Source: Desulfobacterales bacterium
GTDB taxonomy: Bacteria; Desulfobacterota; Desulfobacteria; Desulfobacterales; JAIPEE01
Direction: 5' to 3'
Length of the DNA: 64,000 nucleotides
Assembly: GCA_021737275.1 (NCBI GenBank)
Contig: JAIPEE010000004.1
Location: forward strand, 62,001 to 126,000
Shown: positions 1 to 6,423 of the stretch, piece after piece
Numbering within the stretch: the first letter of the stretch is position 1
How the letters are laid out: the number at the start of each line of letters is the position of its first letter
Notes under the pieces: generated by a model
What the model saw: only the letters and a program-made list of their open reading frames with translations
Told to the model about the DNA's origin: nothing
Database searches by the model: none
Program-made: the position numbers and the translations under genes

Positions 1-148
1 CCAGCATACCATTGTAAATTTCTGCAGCTTCTTTAACAAAATGATCACGTTTGCAAATATCAGCCACAAATTGAAATACGGAATTTTTATCAGGAATTGA
101 AATGCCCAGAAAAATATGTTCGGCAGAAAGATGTTTCCAGATTTTCAT
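1..148 (-). CDS. PTS IIA-like (PtsN-type) protein, 5' part only
   Basis: The ATG is at 148-146 and the reading frame stays open to the left edge of the window, so only the first 49 codons are visible. The start of the protein (KIWKHLSAEHIFLGISIPD, then a helix rich in V, F and A) resembles the N-terminus of PTS EIIA type-2 domains such as PtsN. Those domains begin with a short strand and the helix that organises the phosphorylation domain. The catalytic histidine would lie outside the window, so phosphotransfer cannot be confirmed. No strong Shine-Dalgarno sequence precedes the ATG. The gene diverges from the radical SAM gene at 342, with about 190 AT-rich bases between them. Another small alpha/beta domain is possible. 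Confidence 0.5.
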   Translation of the reverse strand, partial: MKIWKHLSAEHIFLGISIPDKNSVFQFVADICKRDHFVKEAAEIYNGML

Positions 149-341
149 AATAAGTCAACCCATTTCTGTCTGGTTAGGGATCGGGGACGAAATAAATTGA
201 ATAAAAAATACAAAGCCTTTTAATTTATGTTCAAGTTGTTGAGCTCACGATCCTCTGTTCCTAAATTGTAAAAAATAATATAAAATATTAAGTGTATATG
301 TGTCAAGGAGTTCGCGTCTTCAGGTTTAAGGTATTGACAGG

Positions 342-1640
342 ATGCCAAATAATATTCAAGAAATAAAAAATATGAATAATAGTGGCCCACATAAATTAAA
401 TATTATACCTGATAAGGCCGGCGCAGATGATTATCTGAAAGTCAGCTACCCTATCCGATATGGGCGGTATTCTGAAATCAGAAAGGATAAACTTTTATTA
501 ACATTCAATCAGAATGGAGAAGTTAAAACCATCCAGGGCCTTGATTCCGAATGGCCTCATCCGTCTGAATGGCTCAAACGAACAGCAGGTAATGATTGGG
601 TATATTATTCAGCAGGTGGTTATAATGGAATGTTTGATTTTATCGGCGAATATTATCGTCCCTGCTTCACCTATTCCACCAATGCCCTTCTTGGAGATAA
701 CCCGTTCGATCAAAAAATTGTAAGAAGTGCTATTTCCCGATGGGCAGATGATCTGGATGCTATATTTACAAGGATCGGAGATGACTGCCCTAATGAAATT
801 AAAACACTATTAGATAAAATTATTACACATCACCCTGTTGCTCTCGATAGAAAAGCAAAGCAGTTTCATGAGCTTATCGGCGGGCGGATTTCTGTTTTGC
901 CGCCGGATGCACGGCATGTGGACTATGATGTTGTACCGGTTATTATAGCAGACGGCTGCCTTTATAATTGCGGGTTCTGCCGTGTCAAAACAGGACGCGG
1001 CTTTGCGCCCCGGCTCAAAGGCGATATATTACGTCAGATTGCCGGCCTGAAAACTTTTTATGATGAAGATATTTCAAATTATAACGCCATTTTTTTGGGA
1101 AACCATGACGGCCTGTATGCAGGTGAAACACTGATCCATTTTGCTGCAGAAGCTGCATTTAATGCGTTTAATTTTGACAACTCATATATGAAAAGGCCAC
1201 GGTTGTTTATGTTCGGTAGTGTGGATTCCCTGCCGGCTGCAGATCATAGTTGTTTTAAAATGATAAATGATTTGCCCTTTCAGACATTTATTAATATTGG
1301 TCTTGAATCCTTTGACTCGGAAACACTTACTCTGCTGGAAAAACCGATATCCACTGATGCTGTAAAAAGTGCTTTCGAAAGAATGCTGGAGGTAAATCAC
1401 CGTTATAAAAACCTGGAGATAACCGCAAATTTTGTATTGGGTAATGATTTGTCAAGAGAACATATTACTTCTCTGATTGAAGTGCTTTCAAATATTCCCA
1501 AAAAATTATGCAGCAAGGGCACCGTTTACATATCGCCGCTTTATTCAGGTGGAAACAAAGGCACAATGGTAAGAGACTTTCGGGAAATTAAGTTTAAAAG
1601 CCGTATGCCGGTTTATCTTTATCTGATTCAAAGATTATAA
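342..1640 (+). CDS. Radical SAM protein of unknown substrate
   Basis: The 432-residue protein has the radical SAM signature CxxxCxxC at C206, C210 and C213 (DGCLYNCGFC), which binds the [4Fe-4S] cluster that cleaves S-adenosylmethionine. The roughly 200 residues before the cluster are unusual, because many radical SAM enzymes carry the motif near the N-terminus. The barrel that follows (about residues 200-400) holds a G-N-H-D-G segment, then MFGSVDSL and a FINIGLESFDSETL stretch. The last of these is typical of the strand 4-5 region in HemN/Elp3-like radical SAM enzymes, where an acidic residue contacts SAM. No B12-binding or SPASM domain is visible. It stands alone between a divergent PTS-like gene and a convergent repair gene only 4 bases away, so context does not suggest a substrate. 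Confidence 0.8.
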   Translation: MPNNIQEIKNMNNSGPHKLNIIPDKAGADDYLKVSYPIRYGRYSEIRKDKLLLTFNQNGEVKTIQGLDSEWPHPSEWLKRTAGNDWVYYSAGGYNGMFDFIGEYYRPCFTYSTNALLGDNPFDQKIVRSAISRWADDLDAIFTRIGDDCPNEIKTLLDKIITHHPVALDRKAKQFHELIGGRISVLPPDARHVDYDVVPVIIADGCLYNCGFCRVKTGRGFAPRLKGDILRQIAGLKTFYDEDISNYNAIFLGNHDGLYAGETLIHFAAEAAFNAFNFDNSYMKRPRLFMFGSVDSLPAADHSCFKMINDLPFQTFINIGLESFDSETLTLLEKPISTDAVKSAFERMLEVNHRYKNLEITANFVLGNDLSREHITSLIEVLSNIPKKLCSKGTVYISPLYSGGNKGTMVRDFREIKFKSRMPVYLYLIQRL

Positions 1641-1644
1641 AGTA

Positions 1645-1974
1645 TCAGATAAACGTCCACTCAAACACACCAAGATCCACCCGGCCGTTTTTATCAAAGA
1701 TTACACCTTCGTCTTCAAGTATCGCCCGCTGGATATCCGCGGCATCACTGCCGGGCCTTATACTGATTTTCCCCTGTGAATTAATAACCCGCTGCCAGGG
1801 GATATCCGAGTCAAAAGGCAGGGCTGCCATTGCAAACCCAACCATGCGAGGTGTACATCTGTCTATCATCCTTGAGATACGGCCATACGTGGTGACCTTC
1901 CCGGCCGGCACTTTTTCAGTCAGCTGATATACCTGTTCAAATTTATTTGGTTTGGGTACTTTCTTTTGAGTCAT
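1645..1974 (-). CDS. Alkyltransferase-like (ATL) DNA repair protein
   Basis: This is a small MGMT/Ada C-terminal domain protein. The helix-turn-helix part (EQVYQLTEKVPAGKVTTYGRI) and the arginine-finger region are recognisable. The MGMT active-site segment PCHRV is replaced by PWQRV, so Trp (W60 from the chosen start) stands where the methyl-accepting Cys should be. ATL proteins of this kind bind O6-alkylguanine, flip it out and hand the lesion to nucleotide excision repair without removing the alkyl group. I chose the ATG at 1974 because a GGATGG sequence lies just upstream and the resulting 109 residues fit the family. An in-frame ATG at 2016 would add 14 residues. The gene ends 4 bases from the convergent radical SAM gene. 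Confidence 0.85.
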   Translation of the reverse strand: MTQKKVPKPNKFEQVYQLTEKVPAGKVTTYGRISRMIDRCTPRMVGFAMAALPFDSDIPWQRVINSQGKISIRPGSDAADIQRAILEDEGVIFDKNGRVDLGVFEWTFI

Positions 1975-2043
1975 AGCCCATCCATATGAAAGCGCCATAA
2001 ATAAGTCAATTATCATATCAGGTTTATTGATCTGAAAACCAAA

Positions 2044-2059
2044 AAACCTTATTCGGTTT
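2044..2059 (-). terminator. Weak hairpin with T-run after the universal stress gene
   Basis: Read on the minus strand, AAACC-loop-GGTTT followed by further T residues begins at the stop codon of the universal stress gene. The stem is only five pairs, so this is a weak intrinsic terminator at best. Confidence 0.3.
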
Positions 2060-2501
2060 AGTCCTGAATAGGAACCGTCAAGACCGGAATTGGTGCATTT
2101 TTTACTATTTTTTCTGTTACGCTGCCAAATGGGAAAATACTGTTTTGCCCGCGTGTCGGCATAACAACCATATCTATTTTTTCCTGCCGAATAAGTTTCA
2201 AAATCTCCTGAGCAGGGTCACCAACGGCAATATGGCGAATATACCTCGGACAATCTTCAAGGTATTTGCTGCAAATCTGCTCAAGTCTTTCGGTCGCCAC
2301 CTCATGCCCGCGTTTGATCAGCTTGCTGATACGCTCTTTTTCAAAAGCACCATACCATGATTCATGGTGAGCGATATCCTCAATAACATATAAAACATGG
2401 ATTTCAGCATCATACTTTTCGGTTAACGATCTTACCTGGGGCAGGGCAAGTTTGGCAATTCGGGAAAAATCCGTTGGCCATAAAATTTTTTTGATGTCCA
2501 T
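2058..2501 (-). CDS. Universal stress protein (UspA family)
   Basis: The 147-residue single-domain Usp protein starts with the characteristic first strand (KKILWPTDFS) and ends with the UspA C-terminal signature (PFGSVTEKIV, NAPIPVLTVP). The ATP-binding consensus G-x2-G-x9-G-S/T is only partly kept: the first Gly (TRG) and the final GS are present, but the middle Gly is missing (GQNS), so nucleotide binding is uncertain. Such proteins are cytoplasmic, often dimeric, and are induced in stress or growth arrest. It is monocistronic in appearance, with about 200 non-coding bases and a hairpin separating it from the HU/IHF gene upstream. Confidence 0.9.
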   Translation of the reverse strand: MDIKKILWPTDFSRIAKLALPQVRSLTEKYDAEIHVLYVIEDIAHHESWYGAFEKERISKLIKRGHEVATERLEQICSKYLEDCPRYIRHIAVGDPAQEILKLIRQEKIDMVVMPTRGQNSIFPFGSVTEKIVKNAPIPVLTVPIQD

Positions 2502-2614
2502 AATATTACCTCACTTAATAAGTAGTTTTTATTTGATATTATCATAAGTATGGACACTGGCCGGGCAATGTCAAGGAGGGCATTATATATTTAATGTGTG
2601 TGACGGTAAATCAA

Positions 2615-2652
2615 ATATTAAAAGGGCTAACGGGTTACAGCCCTTTTAATAT
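2615..2652 (-). terminator. Strong inverted repeat downstream of the HU/IHF gene
   Basis: A perfect 14-base inverted repeat (TATTAAAAGGGCT arm at 2615-2628, mirror arm at 2639-2652, 10-base loop) lies 50 bases past the stop codon of the HU/IHF gene. A-rich and T-rich ends on the arms let it work as an intrinsic terminator. It probably closes the long trpS-scpAB-HU transcription unit. Confidence 0.7.
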
Positions 2653-2701
2653 CAATATCTTTGATCTGCATTTTATCTCAAGCGTCGCGGTCTGAATCAG
2701 T

Positions 2702-2980
2702 TTAGTTGTTATCAACTTTTTCCTTTAGCTCTTTACCAACCTTAAAGAAAGGTAATTTCTTGGGCGGTACTTCTATCTGATCACCGGTTTTAGGATTTCT
2801 GCCTACGTAGGGTTTATATTCTTTTACCGTAAAGCTGCCAAATCCTCTAATTTCAACACGCTCCCCGTTTGCAAGGGCATCTGAGATAGAATCAAAGAAA
2901 GTATTTACTATTTTTTCAGCATCTCGTCTGCTGAGATCGGTTTCATTTTTAACAGCATTAATCAGATCTGATCTGTTCAT
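2702..2980 (-). CDS. HU/IHF-family DNA-bending protein (IHF-beta-like)
   Basis: The 92-residue protein is a complete HU/IHF monomer. It has the two N-terminal helices (RSDLINAVKNE; AEKIVNTFFDSISDAL), the core RVEIRGFGSF and the DNA-gripping arm with GRNPKTG and the intercalating Pro in the beta-ribbon. Its core is closer to IHF beta (EIRGFGSF, GKEL near the C-terminus) than to HU. It would bend DNA in nucleoid packaging and at promoters that need looping, including sigma-54 promoters of the kind proposed elsewhere in this window. The gene follows scpB on the same strand after 65 bases and is followed by a strong terminator. A second, damaged IHF-like gene lies at about 17.2-17.5 kb. Confidence 0.9.
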   Translation of the reverse strand: MNRSDLINAVKNETDLSRRDAEKIVNTFFDSISDALANGERVEIRGFGSFTVKEYKPYVGRNPKTGDQIEVPPKKLPFFKVGKELKEKVDNN

Positions 2981-3045
2981 ACAAGCTCCTTAAATCATCA
3001 GGTACATTCGGTACTGCTAAGCTAACTGGTAATTAATATTGCCTT

Positions 3046-4005
3046 TTATATTGGTTTGTCCTCTTTTAAGTCAAGTGTTTTTTCCTCATATGAAACAGCT
3101 TCTTCAACAGAATTGTCTGTTTCACATGCGATTGTTTCATCACTCAAAACACTATTATCATCTTCATCGGAAACATCCTCTTCCTCGACGATATCCGTCA
3201 TTTCATGAGAAGCCTCTGTTTCTGTCGAATCACTGTCTATATCCATCTGCTCTGGAAGATCTTGAGCAGCAACATATTCATGTTCATCCTGAAATTCGAT
3301 TTCTTCAGAATGCCGGTCCTCTGAAGTGACATCCGTACCTATATCGGGATCTTCCGATCTCAGATTTTCATTTTTGATCCGGTTCGGATCTTCCTGAGAC
3401 TCAGATTTGTTCAGGTTAGTCGGTGTAGCCTGATCCGGCGATTCAGTGTCAAGAGGCAGAAAGGTTTCGGTCACAATTTCAATATTGCTCATGGATTCAA
3501 TCTCTTTTGGAGAAGGAAGATCCCTCAGGTCCTTTAGATTAAAGAGCTCAAGAAACTGTTTTGTGGTGGCATAGATTAATGGACGGCCGGGAATTTCTCT
3601 TCGTCCAAGAACACGAATCAGCTTTCTTTCCAGCAGCATACGGAGAACACCGCCACTGTCAACACCCCGGACACGCTCGACATCATTTCTGATAATAGGC
3701 TGTTTATATGCAATGATCGCCAGTGTTTCCAGTGCAGCCTTACTGATACGAACCGGATTGGGTTTTACGAAGCGTTTAACCCATTCGGCATATTCCGGCC
3801 TGGTACATAACTGATAACCGCCGGCAACCTCGGTAAGGAAAAAACCACCCTCACGGGTTTCATATTCCGCTTCGAGCTCTTTTATGGCCTCACGGATATC
3901 TTTAAGCTCAACGGTATTAATAACCTCAAGCAAACGGTCAGCCGTAAGGGGAGAATCACTAACCATGAGCAGGCTTTCAATAATATATTTTAATGTTTCT
4001 GTCAT
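3046..4005 (-). CDS. scpB: Segregation and condensation protein B, with acidic tail
   Basis: ScpB is the kleisin-associated winged-helix partner of ScpA in the SMC condensin complex. The first ~180 residues hold the two winged-helix domains; the most diagnostic stretch is SKAALETLAIIAYKQPI followed by the RGVDSGGVL segment. The ATG at 4005 overlaps the scpA stop as ATGA, which indicates translational coupling and fixes the start; a longer frame begins at 4062 inside scpA. The C-terminal ~135 residues are unusual: a Glu/Asp/Ser-rich tail with low complexity that is probably disordered. At 319 residues the protein is clearly longer than a typical ScpB (roughly 180-250). Confidence 0.93.
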   Translation of the reverse strand: MTETLKYIIESLLMVSDSPLTADRLLEVINTVELKDIREAIKELEAEYETREGGFFLTEVAGGYQLCTRPEYAEWVKRFVKPNPVRISKAALETLAIIAYKQPIIRNDVERVRGVDSGGVLRMLLERKLIRVLGRREIPGRPLIYATTKQFLELFNLKDLRDLPSPKEIESMSNIEIVTETFLPLDTESPDQATPTNLNKSESQEDPNRIKNENLRSEDPDIGTDVTSEDRHSEEIEFQDEHEYVAAQDLPEQMDIDSDSTETEASHEMTDIVEEEDVSDEDDNSVLSDETIACETDNSVEEAVSYEEKTLDLKEDKPI

Positions 4006-4718
4006 ATGTAAAATAGTCTGATAATTCCGGACTGGACATGCTGGGCCACCTGGATAAGGCAAAGCTTTGTCATTTCCAATACCGCAAGAAATGTTATGAT
4101 AATTTCTCTTTTAGTGCTGCCGTCTCTAAACAGATCTGTAAAAACAATGGATTCTTCTTTTTGAAGAACATCAACAATCTCGTTGATTCTCTCCTTTACA
4201 GACATCCTGTCCGTCGTCAGGTCCACCTTATGTTCGGCAGGGATCTTTTCAAGTATTTTCTGAAAAGCATCGATCAGCTCAAATAACCCGACCTGTATAA
4301 CTTCATCTTCAGGATTTGTCAAAAATTTTGAACCGAGCGGTGTACGGGTAAAAATATGTTCACCTTTAAGCGGTCTGCCGGCAAGCTCTTCTGCAGCCGC
4401 CTGCATCTGCAGATACTCTTCAATCGGCCTGGCAATAGCCATCCTGGGGTCTTCATCTTCGTCCTCATCACCCTCATGGACCGGCAGCAGCATCCTGGAT
4501 TTAATCTTTGTCAGGGAGGATGCCATAACTATGAAATCGCTGGCAAAATCGATATTCATGGACTTCATCCACTCAATATACGAAAGGTACTGTTCCGTCA
4601 GAAATGCAATGGGGATATCATAAATATCCAGCTCATTCTTTCGAATAAGATGAACCAGAAGATCCATAGGGCCTTCAAAAACATTTTCAAGTATGACTTT
4701 ATAATCTTCGTTTATCAT
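4002..4718 (-). CDS. scpA: Segregation and condensation protein A (kleisin)
   Basis: The 238-residue kleisin links the heads of the SMC dimer. The N-terminal SMC-neck-binding part is clear (FEGPMDLLVHLIRKNELDIYDIPIAFLTEQYL), followed by the conserved hydrophobic helix IDFASDFIVMASSLTKIKSRMLLP. The C-terminal winged helix that contacts the SMC head ends in TFLAVLEMTKL. It starts 17 bases after the trpS-scpA junction and overlaps scpB by four bases (ATGA). It forms the SMC-ScpAB complex that compacts and segregates the chromosome; the smc gene itself is not in this window. Confidence 0.95.
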   Translation of the reverse strand: MINEDYKVILENVFEGPMDLLVHLIRKNELDIYDIPIAFLTEQYLSYIEWMKSMNIDFASDFIVMASSLTKIKSRMLLPVHEGDEDEDEDPRMAIARPIEEYLQMQAAAEELAGRPLKGEHIFTRTPLGSKFLTNPEDEVIQVGLFELIDAFQKILEKIPAEHKVDLTTDRMSVKERINEIVDVLQKEESIVFTDLFRDGSTKREIIITFLAVLEMTKLCLIQVAQHVQSGIIRLFYI

Positions 4719-4734
4719 AAATCAGAAATAGATC

Positions 4735-5724
4735 TTAAATATTAATGGCTGCCCTGACATCTTCCATGGTTTTAACCGCTACGGCACGGGCACGGGTTTC
4801 TCCGGCTGAAATTATTTCATCCACCTTTTGAGGGCAGGACTCATAAAATTTTCTTTTTTCCTGAATGGGCGCCATGGCTTTTACAAGATTTTCAGCCATT
4901 TTCTTTTTACAATCAACACACCCGATTTCCGCTTTACGACAGGCCGGTGCAATCTCATTAACAAGCGCTTCATCTGAATAGATTTTATGAAAATCATAAA
5001 CATTACAGATATCAGGATCACCGGGATCACTTTTCCGCATCCGCTGGGGATCTGTCACCATGCCGGATACTTTTTTCAGGACAACATCCGCCGGATCAGC
5101 GAGGTAGATACAGTTGTCATAGCTTTTGCTCATTTTACGGCGATCAAGACCAAGCACTTTGGATGTTTCAGCCAGCAGGGCTTCGGGTTCCGGAAAAACC
5201 TCTTTTTTATAGAGAAAATTAAATCGTCTTGCGATTTCACGGGTAAGTTCAACATGGGGCACCTGATCAACACCAACCGGGACAGTATCAGCCTTGTACA
5301 TAATAATATCGGCTGCCTGCAGAACCGGATACCCCAGAAAACCGAAAGTGGAAAGATCCTTGTTTTCCAACTGAACAATCTGGTCCTTATATGTGGGATT
5401 TCTTTCAAGCCATGGCACAGGTGTGATCATGGAGAGCAGCAGGAAAAGTTCAGCATGCTCTTTTATATGTGACTGAACAAACATCGTACACTTTTCAGGA
5501 GAAAGTCCGGCACTGAGCCAGTCCAGCATCATCTCTCTGATATAGGATAAAATTTCTTCCGGATTCTCATAGTTACTGGTCAAGGCATGCCAGTCCGCAA
5601 TAAAGAAGAAACAGTCATATTCATGCTGAAGCTTTATCCAGTTAGCCAGAGCGCCATGATAGTTACCAAGATGAAGGCGGCCGGTGGGCCGCATACCGCT
5701 TAAAATTCGTTTTTTCCCGCTCAT
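4735..5724 (-). CDS. trpS: Tryptophanyl-tRNA synthetase
   Basis: This is a class I aminoacyl-tRNA synthetase that charges tRNA-Trp. The HIGH-equivalent motif is at residues 16-24 (RLHLGNYHG) and the KMSKS loop is exact at residues 197-201. The length of 329 residues matches bacterial TrpRS. A cysteine-containing patch near the C-terminus (C..CVDC) could be a metal site as found in some bacterial TrpRS. The gene lies between the M50 protease and scpA on the same strand with gaps of about 20 bases, so it is probably cotranscribed. No tryptophan attenuator or T-box is visible upstream, as expected for an internal operon gene. Confidence 0.95.
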   Translation of the reverse strand: MSGKKRILSGMRPTGRLHLGNYHGALANWIKLQHEYDCFFFIADWHALTSNYENPEEILSYIREMMLDWLSAGLSPEKCTMFVQSHIKEHAELFLLLSMITPVPWLERNPTYKDQIVQLENKDLSTFGFLGYPVLQAADIIMYKADTVPVGVDQVPHVELTREIARRFNFLYKKEVFPEPEALLAETSKVLGLDRRKMSKSYDNCIYLADPADVVLKKVSGMVTDPQRMRKSDPGDPDICNVYDFHKIYSDEALVNEIAPACRKAEIGCVDCKKKMAENLVKAMAPIQEKRKFYESCPQKVDEIISAGETRARAVAVKTMEDVRAAINI

Positions 5725-5745
5725 TAAATAAACTCCTGCAAAAAA

Positions 5746-6423
5746 TTATAAAAAAAACAATTTTACAATCAGAGGCAAATATTTGCCCAAAAATATTTTA
5801 ATTAATGGCCACACAAAAAAGCCAAGAATTTTCCCCAGTATTCCGGTCATTAATAACACTATAATAATTAACATTCCATATCTTTCCAGTCTGATGTATG
5901 AGCGCTGTAGATCCCGGGGTAAATATAGTGCCAGAATACGACTACCATCCAATGGCGGTACCGGTATCAGGTTGAAAACAGCGAGTACAACATTAATAAT
6001 TACGCTGAAACCAAGGAAGGCCAACAGATCGCTTGATGCAGCACCCATAAAACCGGATGTTGGCCAGACGGATGCGCTTTGCAGCAGAATACCGGCAATC
6101 ATTGCCAAAAACAGGTTTGTAACAACGCCTGCCGCAGAGACCATCAAAATCCCCTTTCTTGTATTTCTAAGCCGTGCAAAATTAACAGGGACCGGTTTGG
6201 CATATCCAAAAATAATGCCGCCGCTGATTAAGCTGACAAGAGGAAGAATAATGGTTCCAATCGGATCAATATGTTTGATGGGATTTAAAGTCAGCCGCCC
6301 GGAGAGTTTGGCCGTGTCATCACCCATTTTATATGCGACATAGGCATGAGCAAATTCATGAGCAATCATTGCTAAAATCAGAGCAAACAGTTTTAGTATT
6401 ATTAAATTGACACTATTATACAT
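5746..6423 (-). CDS. Site-2 protease family (M50) membrane metalloprotease
   Basis: The protein is an intramembrane zinc protease of the short M50B type, with no PDZ or CBS domain. The HExxH motif is HEFAHA in the first membrane segment (H22, E23, H26 from the chosen start). The third ligand motif, in the form NLIPVPPLDGSR, lies in a later segment. Four to six hydrophobic segments fill the rest. Such proteases often cleave anti-sigma factors or signal-peptide remnants, but no substrate is evident here. I chose the ATG at 6423, which overlaps the stop of the upstream fusion gene by eight bases; the ATG at 6447 would add eight residues. Its place between the tRNA nucleotidyltransferase fusion and trpS suggests one transcription unit. 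Confidence 0.9.
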   Translation of the reverse strand: MYNSVNLIILKLFALILAMIAHEFAHAYVAYKMGDDTAKLSGRLTLNPIKHIDPIGTIILPLVSLISGGIIFGYAKPVPVNFARLRNTRKGILMVSAAGVVTNLFLAMIAGILLQSASVWPTSGFMGAASSDLLAFLGFSVIINVVLAVFNLIPVPPLDGSRILALYLPRDLQRSYIRLERYGMLIIIVLLMTGILGKILGFFVWPLIKIFLGKYLPLIVKLFFL

